Positions 11,861-24,896 of a DNA stretch of 64,000 nucleotides are shown here, piece after piece (the stretch's first letter is position 1; each line of letters opens with the position of its first letter). The notes under the pieces were generated by a model. The model was not told the DNA's origin, did not search any database, and worked only from the letters and a program-made list of their open reading frames with translations. The stretch is from Rutpela maculata (lineage: Eukaryota; Arthropoda; Insecta; Coleoptera; Cerambycidae): the NCBI GenBank assembly GCA_936432065.2, contig OW386290.2:55074843-55138842 (forward strand), in the 5' to 3' direction. The position numbers and the translations under genes were made by a program.

Positions 11861-13091
11861 GACATATTCTTTTTATTTTCTATTACCAGTTAGTTCTCTT
11901 ACTAAAATACCTGTTTGCTACAATTATACATGTAGTGAAACTGAAATTGCTTATAATTTATTTGGAAGGTACGTACAACATGAGGAACAGTAAAGGTGAA
12001 GATTAGGTGTAATTAAGCCAGCGTGGAAGCCCTTTAACGTTGACGACCGCATATTTATACTTATTTGACAAAGTTAGATAAGCCTAAAAGGTATAAGGCT
12101 TTCGATATAATATAACGTACATGTTGATTTAGACGTTTATTATAAAATAAATAGACTTTATTTCACTTTAAGTGTTAGATGGTAAAAACCACTTAATTTT
12201 CGAAACTGCCTCTTTAACTATATTGATATGTATATAATATGTAATGTATCTTTGGCGAGTAATATAATCTAGATACTATTGGATTAGATACATGTTATCG
12301 ATTTTTGTAAAGTGTGGCAAGTTGTTGCAGTTTTTAAGTAGTACACTTATTATTTTACACTTGTTATTTCGCTGATTACTTTTGTTAACAGATTTCCAGC
12401 CACTTTCTTATAGGAACCACCATTAATCAAGTTCTCTACACTTTCATAATGGTCTCTGGATCTTCTTATCTAAAGAATAAACGTTATTATTCTTATCAGC
12501 TCTTGAATAAAAATAATCTGTGTCAAGCAACCGGTTGATAATTTTTGTATCCTTTGTGGATTTTGAATTTTACAGCAATGTAGGTACACCGGGTGTCAAC
12601 GAAATAGCTAACGAGTTTGCTGCTTCCACATAAAAAAAGGTACCGATTTGAAATATTAAGGAGGTGTATAGTTTATTTGGATGCAAAATTCAAGCATCAA
12701 AACATCTGACTGACTGAGGATTTTTTCATACGTCAAATATGACAGAAGATACCAAGAGGAAAATTATTCTAGACTCTCAATCCCAGACTATTAGGCGAAT
12801 TAGATGTAACATTTAATCTTTAAAATGATATGTGAAAATTATTTTTTTGTCTAGTTCACATTTTTGTCATACAAAAGTCTAACTCGTATTAAAAAAAGAC
12901 GGCAATGATAAATTTTATATTTTTTAAATATATTTTTACGAGAGTCAGTATTTAGTATGTCTGGCATACGTCTTATAATCTGTTTATGAGCTATAAAAAC
13001 ATTACATCATAGAGTGGAGGCACCCCAGAAGCTTATTTCATATCGAAGTCGCAAATTGACTTGGCCTAACCTAATTTTATGAACTGATCAA
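11861..13091. other. Unassigned AT-rich sequence
   Basis: About 1.2 kb with no repeat partner seen in the window, no convincing frame and no RNA gene. Confidence 0.4.
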
Positions 13092-13094
13092 TAT

Positions 13095-13679
13095 CACAGC
13101 CCCACAAAAAAAAGTGATCTGTGCAGCGGACCAGAGAAGTGTACCCTTATGTATTTGGACCCACTGAAACCGAATCTGAAGTCAGAATTATCAGATTGGC
13201 TCGTTTTTCACCCTAAACCCCAAAAAACACCCCCAAAACAAAAAAAAGTGGTCTCTCAGGTGGACTATACCAGTGTATCCTTATGTATTTTGACCTGCTG
13301 AATCCGATAAGCCAATCTGTCAGTTCTCACTTCGAACTCGGATTCAGCAGGTCAAAATACATAAGGATACACTGATATAGTCCACCGGACAGACCACTCT
13401 TCTTTAGTTTGGGGATGTTTTTTGGGATTGGGGGTGAAAAACGAGCCAATCTGACAATTCTGACATCGGATTCAGTTTCAGCATGTCCGAATACATAAGG
13501 ATACACTAGTCTGGTCCGCCGGACAGACCATTTTTTTGGGGGGTGTTTTTTGGGGTTGGGGGTAAAGAACGAGCAAATCTGACAATTCTGACTTCGGATT
13601 CCGTGTCAGCGGGTCCAAATACATAAGAATACACTGGTCTGGTCCGCCGGACAGACCACTTATTTTTGGTGGGGCTGTG
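13095..13679. mobile_element. CACAG...CTGTG foldback MITE, TAT duplication
   Basis: A 585-bp element with inverted ends CACAGCCCCACAAAAAAAAG and CACAGCCCCACCAAAAATAA, flanked by TAT (13092-13094 and 13680-13682). The interior is built from a unit of about 170 bp: GTGGTCTGTCC, then AGTGTATCCTTATGTATTT, then CCGATTTTT-type and CCCCAAAAAACACCCCC blocks. Two units run forward, then two or more run reverse. CAC-type ends with 3-bp duplications fit the CACTA/EnSpm (CMC) group; the assignment is tentative. The ends resemble those of 20395-22812. Confidence 0.8.
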
Positions 13680-13794
13680 TATTTAATACATTTCTGATAC
13701 TATAGACAACCTAATTCAATTTAGAAATCATATTTTCTTACTTACCCAGTTAGATCTTAATCCATGAATGTTCCCAAAAATTTTAAATGTTCAT

Positions 13795-16700
13795 TAGGGT
13801 GGGCCGAAAAAATTTATTTTAGAAGTTCACAAAAGTTGTCTTAGGTGTCCCTTATAGCACACAAAAAATATTGAAAATAATAATTGATATCTAGCCGCGC
13901 CCCTGGGGGGTTGAAAGTGACAAATTTGGTTTTTGAAGAAAATTTGTGTGGGTAACATACAAATTGTTCTTAAATGTTTTGTTATCATACATAAAAAATT
14001 TTATCAAGATAAATTAACATTTAACCGTGCCCCTCTACCTTTAAAGTTAATTTAGTTGAAAAGAATTTATATATTTCATCCCCTTTATGTACTCCACTAC
14101 TGAAAAATATCGCGCCACAATTAACAACGAGTTCTGATTTGTAGATGAGAGATCAGACGATTTAATGTGCGTATTAGCCACTCCCACGTCACCTACCCAA
14201 ACGGTAGTCTGATGACAGAGCACTTCCTAGTTGGATGTGTTTGTTTAATGTGTGATAACAGAAGTAATAGCGGTAAAAGCGATTTTTAATTCTGTGCGTT
14301 TTTTTAATGCATTAAGTTTGGTTGTGATTTTATAATGTCCAAAAAAACAACAATCAAGACTCGTACTTGTACTCGTCTTCATTTATTCGGCGGAGCGAAA
14401 GATTTGGAATCGGAAAATGAGGTTCTGCTTCCTACATATGAACAAATTCTAGAATGTTTTCAAAGTGTTCGCCTTCAATTAAAAGGTGATGGAAGTAAAG
14501 AACCTCCTTCCCATGATATTGCTAATATTCTGGCTCAAAAACTTGCAGTTATTTGGCGTCGAGCGTCACTTCCAATTTTAACATACAAAAGCATAGTAGA
14601 TATGATTTTGTCACATCACGCTAAATACAAAAAAATCATTAAGCCTATTAAGAACAGGAATACTCCATTTCTAAAAGCAAAGTTAGAACAATTCAAGTTT
14701 AATGCTAAAAAACTCTTTGATATTTGCATGCAAATGTTCCAGTCTTTTGACTTGCAAATACAAAAAAGAGAAAAAGATACCCATGGTAGAGTGGCCATTT
14801 ATTCTGGATCAACGAAGTCAACGTAAAATGTGCATTGGTTCGTTAGATAAAGTAGGTACGAAAAAACTTCAAGAGAGGATGGAAAGAAAAGTTAAAGATA
14901 GTAGGCCGCCCGTAAAAGGCCTAAGTACAAACGAACCAGTAGCAAGTACCAGTGGAGTTTCGTTTACAAAAAATATAACCAAGCGCATGTTAAGTACTGA
15001 AGACGTTAGTGATGATGATAGTATTGATGATGTGGATTTCAAATGGTCATATCCCCTTGAGAAGACACCAAAAATCGAAGCAACTCCCATACCTATCCGC
15101 CAAATGAGAATTCACTTGATTAATACTGCTAAAGCTGCAGATTTAACTGGTGTTTCGAGTCGAAATGTGGCAAAAATTACTACGGCAGTTCTTGAAGACA
15201 TGAACTTGGTATCGGCTAAAGATCCAGTCAAAGTTGTCGACAAAAATAAAATACGGAGAGAGGTTGAGAAAAACAGAAAACAAATTACAGAAACTCACTT
15301 ACATAGCTTGAAAAGTATTGAGGGCCTATATTTTGATGGCCGCAAGGACCAGACTATGACACAAATGGAAGGACGTCGTGTGATAAAAGCTGAAGAACAC
15401 ATCGCACTAATTGAAGAACCGGAAAGTAAATACCTCGGACATGTATCTTTAACACCATCAGTTAAAGCAGTTGACATATTAGAGGGACTAATATCTTTTA
15501 TAAATAGGTACAAAGTTGATACAACACAACTAACCATAATTGGGTGCGACGGTACAAACGTAAATACCGGCTGGAGAGGAGGCGTAATTCGATTACTTGA
15601 AACCCATTTAAAAAGGCCGCTACAATGGAGTATATGCCTTCTCCATGCGAATGAACTGCCGCTTCGCCATTTATTACAATATTTAGATGGTGAAACAACA
15701 GGACCTTATACGTTTTCAGGACCAATCGGTTCATTACTGGCTAAATGCGAACATTTACCTATTGCAAAATTTCAGCCAATCGATATTGAACTCCCAAATG
15801 TAGATAAAAAAACCTAAGCACAGATCAACAATATTTATTTTTAATTTGTGAAGCAATAAAAACTGGTATATGTTCTGCAAGTCTTGCTGTTAGAAACCCA
15901 GGAAAGATGAGTCACTCAAGATGGTTGACTACTGCAAATAGAATCTTGCGTTTGTATATTTCTACAAAGGATATATCTACAAATTTTAAAATACTAGTGG
16001 AATTCATCATAAAAGTGTATGCACATTTATGGTTTAAAATTAAGTCTAAACCATACATGCAACATGGAGCACGACACTTATGGGATACAATACGTGCCTC
16101 TGGATCATTTCCAAACAATGTAAAAGAAGTTATTGATAAAGTTATAGCAGGTAATGCATATTTTGCACATGCAGAGAATGTCTTACTCGCAATGTTGGCA
16201 GACGAACGGCCACATGTCAGAGAACTTGCTATGAGAAGAATATTGAAAGCAAGAAAAAAACAACCAAAGGGAAACATCAGGATATTCAGAATACCAGAAA
16301 TAAATTTTGAAGCCCAGGACTACATTGACTTAATTGACTGGTCTCAGTCTGTAACGGAGCCTCCACTTACTAGGCACATTCCAGATGAAGAATTTCTTCG
16401 AATGATAAATCAACTAGAAACCCCCGTTGTAAAAAAATTCCCGTGTCACACTCAGGCAGTAGAAAGGGCTGTGTAAGTAATAACAGATGCTTCTTCAACA
16501 GTTTGTGGCACAACAGCTCGTGATGGCTACATAAGGGCAAAACTTGAGGCAAGATCAAGTTTACCAAGTTTTGAAAACAAAGCTCAATATTATAAAGCAA
16601 AAAATAGCTAAATTATCTTTTGTGTGAGTGGGTGTTGTAGGAACTTTAAGTGCTGCCGCCTACCCAACCCATGGTGAGTTCTGGGCTAGTTTAACATTCA

Positions 16701-17062
16701 ATAATAACTAATAACTATATCATATTAATATGTAACATACATCTACACACAAAATAAATAACTTGAAAGTTATTGAAAGCATGCGGATTGCTGAATGTGA
16801 ATTATTATGTGAATATTAAAATATATTGCTGAAATTTTTTTTAAGCAATAATGGGAACACAAACAATATTTTCCTAACTACCCCCTCTCCCTCCCCCAAT
16901 TTTTTTTAAATCCCATTTACCCCCCCAGGGGCGCGGCTATATATCAACCAAAATCGACCACGTTTTTTGTGCGGTGTACTCTATGTCTAAGACAAGTTTT
17001 GTATGCTACCCCTAGTAGAATTTCTAAGAAAAATTTTTTTTCGCGATTTTCGGCCCACCCTA
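13795..17062 (+). mobile_element. DNA transposon with 8-bp target duplication (hAT-like)
   Basis: A 3,268-bp element. The left end is TAGGGTGGGCCGAAAAA. The right end read inward is TAGGGTGGGCCGAAAATC. ATGTTCAT is duplicated perfectly at 13787-13794 and 17063-17070. Similarity between the ends continues about 120 bases inward and includes AGCCGCGCCCCTGGGGGG at 13893-13911 and its inverse near 16920-16940. It encloses one broken transposase gene (14335-16611). The 8-bp duplication suits hAT; the protein alone does not let me fix the superfamily. Confidence 0.9.
14335..16611 (+). pseudogene. Transposase of the 13795-17062 element, decayed
   Basis: It would catalyse excision and insertion of the element. 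Three segments align end to end: 14335 to about 14725 (frame 1), about 14725-15815 (frame 2) and 15814-16611 (frame 1). The second joint is a run of seven A (15806-15812). The third segment has an in-frame TAA at 16474, after CHTQAVERAV, and the frame then resumes as VITDASSTVCGTTARDGYIR. Recognisable blocks are IGCDGTNVNTGWRGG, LQWSICLLHANELPLRH, a TFSGPIG motif, MSHSRWLTTANRILR, and AHAENVLLAMLADERPHVRE. I recognise these from transposon-encoded proteins scattered through insect genomes, with an RNase H-like fold presumed. Two frameshifts and one stop make it non-functional as read. Confidence 0.8.
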
Positions 17063-17099
17063 ATGTTCATCCTTACATGGCAATTTCCGAGTTGCATGT

Positions 17100-17560
17100 T
17101 TTTGGTCTATTGTGAAATCTCAGAACCTGAGTTTTATTAGTATTAAATTTCATTTTGAAGAGCTTCATTTTCATCAAATATAACAATTAGCACATCGTCG
17201 GTCTAAATGGTAAAATTTGCAGGATCTGTCAAGGCATCAAGATCATGTATGTACAGTAGAAATGGCATCGGACCTAGAATAGAACCCTGTAGAACTCCGA
17301 TGTTAATTTCGACATTCTCTGAAAAAACATTCCACAGTGCCTGGCCTCGCTATTAATAAGTGAAACATATTGTTTACAATTAAGAAGATATTTTTTAATC
17401 TATTCGAACGATGTGCTTCTGCTACCATACACAGATAGTTTGGTGAGCAGCTTCTCTTAATATACGTAGTCGAATGCCCTGCTGGGATCGAGATATTCGT
17501 AATAAACTTCTTTAAACCAATATCTCAAAAACATTTTCATGCATTTCTTAATGTTTTAGT
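17100..17560 (-). pseudogene. RT fragment of a non-LTR retrotransposon
   Basis: Minus-strand translation gives YLDPSRAFDYV (block A) at about 17457-17495, then a block like GVLQGSILGPMPFLLYIHDL (17232-17303), and a degraded TDDVLIV near 17160-17190 where a catalytic xADD would be. Several stops and frameshifts. No ends are visible. It starts just outside the right flank of the hAT-like element. Confidence 0.75.
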
Positions 17561-17903
17561 TACACCAAATGTTGCTCTTCTGACAAGTTGTCGATGTCGC
17601 TATTCTCTATTGTTGTTGGATTCTCTGTGGAATCTCACATTCCCAGTATTAATTAATTATCAACAATGGTTCTAGGTATACTCTGTAGGTGGTAGTAAAT
17701 TCTTACTATCTTCATTTTTTATTGCATTCATTTGCTCTGTCTACAATCATAATTTTTATTAGATTGTATTGCACTTATGCAAAATTTTAAAGAAGCATTG
17801 GTTTCGAGAGATGGATTAGTTTGATCCCCCTTGTCATTTTATAATGTGGTTTTGTTAAACAGCGTTAGTGGAATGCTTCTTCGCAACATGTTGACATATT
17901 ACA

Positions 17904-18922
17904 TATTTTTGTTGTTAAAATTGGCTTAGAATGCCATGAAACGTCGAGAATTTAAGTTTGAGAAAAAAAAATGTTCGTCTGTCTGTCGATCGTTCTGTCT
18001 GTAACTTTTGAAATGGAAATTTGCTACACGTAATGTACTTTAACGAGACTTACAATTACATTATATTTTGATCTTATTCCGTTGAAGAATTTGGGGGTAA
18101 ATTTGGGTAAATGGGGGTAAATGGGGGTAAATAGGTAAATCAAGCAAGTAAGAGTCCATAAAATTGGTATTTAGTATATATAAGACAAGTTCTTTTTTTT
18201 AATGCCTTATTTATATTAACGTCACCCCCGCCCCATTATTAAAGGGGGGTGGAAAATAAATATTCTGATTTAGTGTGTGTAACGGCCTCCATCTTTTTTT
18301 TAACTTCATGCACCTCCACTACCCACCTAACCACACCCACCTCCACTACCGATGTGTCATATCGTTTTATAGGTTTCTGTGTTAGGCAATTTCAAATATT
18401 TTGTTATTAAAGTTACATAAACAATTATATACACATATTTTCTAAAATTCGCCGGAGTAGGACTAGGCCTCCTCCCTCCGCCCTTTGTGACGTCACTGGG
18501 GGGCGTGGCTTAGGCGATACTTAGTGGGAGTAATTAACGGGTAAGGGTAATTAAAGGTAATTAGCGGATGATTAAGGATAATTAAAGATAATTAAAGGTA
18601 ATTAGGGGAAAGTGGGACAAAGTGGGATAGGGAATGACAAGGTGGGACGAGGTGGGTGACAAGAAAAAAAAAAAGATTAAAAGATGGATAAATAGGGATA
18701 ACCTACTACTTATTAATATTTGATATCATACTGTGAAAGGGTAAACATGTTTACATGTAATGTTGGGTAATGCAACATAAAAACAAATCCTTAAGTGCGA
18801 TTTGTGTGATAAAATATTTAATATACAGGATAACTTAAAAGATTTGTTTTTATGATTTTATTTGTTGTGGGAGACTTGGATGGAAAATTTGGGTGTGGAA
18901 GTAGTGATTCCTTGGGCAGCGG
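17904..18922 (+). repeat. Dispersed 700-bp repeat, divergent copy with insertion
   Basis: It matches the family from GTTGTTAAAATTGGCTTAGA, through TCGAGAATTTAAGTTTGAG, a short (CTGT)n and GGGGGTAAATGGGGGTAAAT, to the terminus GATTCCTTGGGCAGCGG plus TTTTTA. The first 50 or so bases are lost. About 420 bases at 18440-18860 are foreign: a GC-rich stretch around GTGACGTCACTGGGGGGCG, then short tandem GGTAATTAAA-type units. Their origin is unknown. Confidence 0.75.
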
Positions 18923-19160
18923 TTTTTAGAATGTTATTTGATGTTCATAAAACTAAAATATTTACTGCACAGATTTTAATTTCTTTCTGCACAATATGCT
19001 TTTCTTACCACTCACCTTATGTCCATCTGTACGTTAGAATGACCTCTAGTTTATTAGACGTTCCTGAAATGGTGCGATGCTCAACGTAAATTAATTCGTT
19101 AGTAAAATGTGTCTCCCTTTGAAATAGAGTTGCATATTTCGCCAATTAAAAACGATCATG

Positions 19161-19763
19161 TACAAATTTACAAAGGACTCCACACATTTCTTATATAAAT
19201 TGGCTTACAGTCAAATTGGCTGAATTGGCTTAATATGTTGTAGATTTCAACGTTCTGATCAAAAGGTGTCATAGGCCCAACTCGATCCTGTGTCTAGTTT
19301 CTGGGATACAACTATAAATTCTTGTAAAATTCTGTATCTTGTCAAAGGAGCAATTTCCGATAGTTTTTCAATTAAAGTTTCTTTTTATGTAAAAAATGTT
19401 TTAGCAAATTTGACCGAATATATTTTTTTTCACTTGTTATTTTTATATAGATTTTCCGGCGCCTTCGCCAACATTTTTCGAAACATAATTTTTCTTAGTG
19501 GAAAATATTATAAAGGGCTATTAGAATGTATCACAATATAAAATGTATGAAAAGAATCATGAATTCGAAATTTTTTTAATTGTATAAGAGATTATTCTTG
19601 TACATTTCTTGAGCTGTATCTCGGAAACTAGACATAGCATCGAATCGGGCCCATGAGAGCTTTTGATCAGAAAGTCGAAATCTGCAATATATTAAAAATT
19701 CGGCCCATTTGACTGTAAGCCAATTTACATGAGAAATGTGCGGGGTCCTTTGCAAATCAATCA
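19161..19763. repeat. Inverted-repeat (foldback) element
   Basis: The left arm (about 19165-19340: CAAAGGACTCCACACATTTC, TTGGCTTACAGTCAAATTGG, CTAGTTTCTGGGATACA) is repeated in reverse at about 19590-19759. No coding sequence. No duplication could be found at the ends. Confidence 0.7.
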
Positions 19764-20391
19764 AATCAAACACTCTATATATCAAAACATCAACATCTCT
19801 TAATTTTAAAGCACACCTAAAAAATGTATTTGTCTGCTTGTTCATTGTTCAATGTCCTCCGCAACAGGTGAGTTATACTTTCATTATTTTAAAACACTTT
19901 CATTAAATTAGTCCATCCTTTTAATACACAACCATTTCTATTGTAGTGACATATTTACTAAAATGTCAGACTGTTTTGAAATATTGTTATTAAGCTTTTC
20001 GATGATTCAAACCTGTGGAATAAAAGTTGTTATTAAATATTCATATGACCTTTTATTGATGTTCCAGTGTACAACGATAAAATAATATGATAATTTAATC
20101 CAAATATAATTTTATACTGATTGGATATTTAAAAGCAATTTTCATTAAAAGTAAAATCAAATTTTACCAAAGTACTAATTAACAGTTGGTTATCAGCCAC
20201 CTCTTCAAACCTTTTGAACTGTCTAGACATGAACAGCAAAATAAATAGAAACGATCATTAATTAAACTCTCGTGTATTAATAAAAAAGTAGATACTTATT
20301 ATTGCGTAGAAATGACGATAGTCTAATTACGCTAGTCATTTTGCAGAAAAATTGAGTCATAGTAGTCGCGTTTGCAATTGATTAAGATTAA
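19764..20391. other. Unassigned AT-rich sequence
   Basis: Nothing recognisable; no partner repeats seen. Confidence 0.4.
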
Positions 20392-20394
20392 TAT

Positions 20395-22812
20395 CACAGG
20401 CACACACAAACAAAAAAGTGAATTACCAGAAATATGACTATCATTTCCGGATAATATGGGGGCACCTGAAAACGAATTTCATAGTCCCGATGGCCCATTT
20501 CGCTCCAATTTTTCGGAAATCACCATAGAAGGTGGTCCCAAAATCCCGCAACGGTATATTTATTCTTATCAGACAAAGCAAACTAAAAATATGATATTGG
20601 TTCCCTTAGTGAAATTTTCCAAGAAATCGAATGCGCAAATCAGATTTTGGGTCAGGTGGCCCCTGAGGGTGAGACAGAGCCCAATTTTGAAATTTCAAAT
20701 GAATACCCTGATTTTTTATACCAAATTCTGATTCAGCGGAAAATTTTAAGTTCGAATACACTATAATTTAAATTTTTGGCCTCATTTGGGACTCAGGGAC
20801 CCAAAAAAGCCCAAAAAAATAGCCTAAATTGCCTGAAACCATCCAGATTCGAAATTTCATTTGGTAACTTCATTTTTATTCTGAATTTAGATTGGTCGGG
20901 AAATTTTACGACCGAATACGGATAATTTTAATTTTTTTGACCATATTTGGATAGGAAGGGCCCAAAAGAGGCCAGAATGGAGCTTAAAATGATCGAAACT
21001 GTTCATGATAAAATATGATATAGATTAGTTTTTTTGACTATGATTTTTTGTGCCGCTTTTTGTGCATCATAGTAGTCCAGAAAAGGCTAATTGATAGCAC
21101 TAGGTTAATCGCCAAGAATAGATACCATAACCAAAAAATTTGAACTTTTATTACATTCTTTATTTGAAAGCCTTCCTTCAGCAGTGGTGAGCTTAGCTGC
21201 TGTTGGATAAAATGCTACAAGCCACCAAATAGCAAATATGAAAAGGTGTCCAAAAGAAAATGAGTTTACGTTGCAGGGATTCGGATGCCCAGTAACGGCG
21301 GCTGGTCTGGGTGAGAAAGCGGGCCCGCAGGCGTCGTCATCATGCGACCGCAGCCTCTCATTGGTAGGGAACTTGGCCTCTGTTAGGTATAATGCCACAA
21401 GCCATTCTTCAGCAGTTGTAAACTTGGCTGCTGTTGAACACAATGCTACAAGCCTTGCTCTATCAGCAGATGTCACCAAGACAGGAAATATAAGGCCCTG
21501 CACTGTTACATTAGAACACCTATAGAACACCTGCTATTTGGTACTATAGTAGTTAGGTATAATGCTACAAGTCTTTCTTCAGCAGTGGTGAACTTGGCTG
21601 CTGTTGAACACATACAAGCCTTGCTCTATCAGCAACACAGGAAATATAAGGCCCTGCACTGTTACATTAGAATGCCCAACGACTATAGTAGTTAGGCGTT
21701 CTAATGTAACAGTGCAGGGCCTTATATTTCCCTGTCTGCTGATAGAGCAAGGCTTGTAGCATTGTGTTCAACAGCAGCCAAGTTCACCACTGCTGAAGAA
21801 AGGCTTGTAGCATTATACCTAACAGAGGCCAAGTTCCCTACCAATGAGAGGCTGCGGTCGCATGATGACGACGCCTGCAGGCCCGCTTTCTCACCCAGAC
21901 CAGCCGCCGTTACTGGGCATTCGAATCCCTGCAACGTAAACTCATTTTCTCTTGGACACCTTTTCATATTTGCTATTTGGTGGCTTGTAGCATTTTATCC
22001 AACAGCAGCCAAGCTCACCACTGCCGAAGGAAGGCTTTCAAATTAAAGAATGTAATAAAAGTTCAACTTTTTTGGTTATGGTATCTATTCTTGGCGATTA
22101 ACCTAGTGCTATCAATCAGCCTTTTCTGGACTACTATGATTCACAAAAAGCGGCACAAAAAAATCATAGTCAAAAAAACTAATCTATATCATATTTTATC
22201 ATGAACAGTTTCGATCATTTTAAGCCCCATTCTGGCCTCTTTTGGGCCCTTACTATCCAAATAAGGCCAAAAAAATTAAAATTATCGCGTATTCGGTCGT
22301 AAAATTTCCCGACCAATCTAAATTCGGAATAAAAATGAAGTTACCAAATGAAATTTCGAATCTGGATGGTTTCAGGCAATGTTGGCTATTTTTTGGACTT
22401 TTTTGGGTCCCTAAGTCCCAAAAGAGGTCAAAAATTTAAATTATAGTGTATTCGAACTTAAAATTTTCCGCTGCATCAGAATTTGGTATAAAAAATTAGG
22501 GTATTCATTTGAAATTTCAAAGTTGGGCCCTGTTTCACCCTCAGGGGGCCACCTGACCCAAAATCTGATTTGCGCATTCGATTGCTTGGGAAATTTCACT
22601 AAGGGAATCAATATCATATTTTTAATTTGCTTTGTCTGATAACAATAAATATACCGTTGCGGGATTTTGGGACCACCCTGTATGGTGATTTCCGAAAAAT
22701 TGGAGCGAAATTGGGCATCGGGACTATGAAATTCGTTTTCAGGTGCCCCCCATATTATCCGGAAATGATAGTCATATTTCTCGAAATTCACTTTATTTTT
22801 TGTGTTCCTGTG
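20395..22812. mobile_element. 2.4-kb near-perfect palindrome, CACAG...CTGTG ends, TAT duplication
   Basis: The arms run from 20395 to about 21660 and from about 21690 to 22812. The outer ends are CACAGGCACACACAAACAAA and CACAGGAACACAAAAAATAA. TAT lies on both sides (20392-20394 and 22813-22815). The centre is a hairpin around GCCCTGCACTGTTACATTAG and its inverse with only about 25 unique bases. Toward the centre are 60-70-bp repeats of the type ATGCTACAAGCC plus AGCAGTGGTGAACTTGGCTG. Open frames here mirror one another on both strands and are by-products of the palindrome, not genes. The ends match 13095-13679 in layout, so I group the two. Confidence 0.85.
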
Positions 22813-23077
22813 TATTATTACATGATTATGGCTCTCAGTTTATCTAGATTTAGAGTGTCTTATACTTATTTTTAATAAAATAATAATATAAAAGAAAATA
22901 ATTAAGATGTAACTAAAATTGAATGTAAAAAAATATTTCAAAAACAAGTTTTTATTATTATTATTATTATTATTATTAAGGTGTAGTAAAACGGAAAAAT
23001 AAATTTAATTGTCTTAAAAGCTTGCCACGTGAATAGAAAAACTGTTAAGGCAATTAATTTTATTTTACAACAGTAAT

Positions 23078-23380
23078 ATAAAATGGAACCTCTTCGAGAT
23101 ATGACGTCCAATTGAGCTGAAATTTTGCATAGACGTGTAGTTCTAATGACAATACAATATTATGGTACCATGGTACAACATTATGGAACCTAACAATAAT
23201 ATAATGGAACCCGTTTAAGATACGACGTCCAATTGTGCTGAAATTTTGCAAACACGTTAGTTTGTATATATGTTAGGATGTTTAGTTCAAATTTTGCAAG
23301 TCCATTTTGAACCACTTAACGACGTCCAATCGAGCTGAAATTTTGCATGCACGTGCGGTTCTGATGATAATAAAATAATA
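23078..23380. repeat. Three divergent tandem units
   Basis: GACGTCCAATTGAGCTGAAA with 'TTTTGCA' and a following ACGTG-type stretch recurs at about 23102, 23225 and 23320. Each is preceded by an ATGGAACC- or GAACC-type stretch. Period about 100-125 bp; strongly diverged. Confidence 0.65.
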
Positions 23381-24890
23381 TATCAATCAATAGTACAATA
23401 TTTTAATTTTATCAGTTTTTATTTTTTTAAATTCTCAAATACATCGAACTGTTTTGAAATATATGCTAAAAGTTGTTTTGTCTGATTAAAAGTTTTCACC
23501 TAAAATTTTGTATGGGTATTGTTTAAATATTCGTAGCTATAAACAATTTAACTTTGAGCGCCTATAAGTCATTATTAATTAAGGAATTTTGACGAGTAAT
23601 GGCTTAAATTGTAGCCTATTATCAGCACCATGGCCTATCTGAAAGCTAGGTTTTTTCCTGTATCAGTTAACGTTTTATTTAAGCAAAAATTCATTTTTCA
23701 AAAAAAAAATCGATTTTCCCAGCTATTTTCCAACGAGAACTACTACAGTAAAAATCAACCATACCACGTGAAAATTCCTACATTCTAGTCATACTAGATA
23801 TTAAAAACTGTACAATAAGTGTATTTAAATGAAACTGTACCGGTAATATCAACTATATTATCTAAATAATTTTTAGTTTAGTAGCAGTCATTATACTCAC
23901 AAGTTTCATTTTTACTCCATATGCAATTGGACTGCATCTGATTTTCTAATATGATTTTTTGCAATTTGAAATACCTATAAGGTTTAGTTTCATTAAGTTA
24001 AATTCATCATTTCAAATTATATCGACAAATAAATAGATTAAATTCTGTTTTGTCGTGGTGACAAGCAGATAAAATTAGAAAATGCGGTAGAAAGTTCTGG
24101 AGCTAGGGGAGAAACTGAGAATGGAATTGTTGTAAATCAATTTGAATAAATGATCTACAAAGGGGCTCCTAAATGTATTTGGATTAACACGACAATTGAC
24201 AAGTTTTGTGCACAAAGCGACTAAAGCATTTCTTGAAATATCACTACGCTATTTGAAATACACATATTAGTAAATCGATTTACGTACAAAATAGTGTGTG
24301 ATCTTCATTAAAACTTCGACATAATTATTTCTAGAAAATTCCTGATTCTATTCTTTTTTTTTAAATTCAATTTTACATACGAATACGCGCTGAAATGCTT
24401 TACGTTATCACGTACCCACTCATTCTCTACCCCAATAACATCAATCTATAAATTGCTAGGTATAAAATGGTGTAACGACAACTCTTTATTTCCATTACAG
24501 ATATTTTTTACCCCCCCTGTCACCCCCTCCCCCTCTTACCACTTCTTCCGAAACAATGAAAATACACGTACAAAATAAAAAACATCCTTATTCAGCAACA
24601 GTAATGCTAACATGTTTCAATGACCTGCAAAAAATCAACCTGTCTTTGAGTAGTCACATTTACTTTACTAAACTGAACCTCCCTCTCCACTAAAAACCTT
24701 GCCCTATAAACACAGTCTAATAATTTTCAAGATCCATTTTTTTAAAGGAAATATGACTACCTTAGTACTAGAGTACTTTACATTTTAGCGGGTTTGAATG
24801 CTGGTTATTTAATAGTTTATGGGTATACAAATAGGGGAAATGTGTGGGGGAAAGTTTCGTTTGGGGTGGAATCGATTCGATATTGATAGT
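23381..24890. other. Unassigned AT-rich sequence
   Basis: About 1.5 kb without repeat partners, convincing frames or RNA genes. Confidence 0.4.
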
Positions 24891-24896
24891 AAAAAA

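Noticed and set aside
21105..22046. Open frames on both strands between 21105 and 22046
   Set aside because: They are mirror images produced by the 20395-22812 palindrome and are made of short tandem repeats; no start context or family match.
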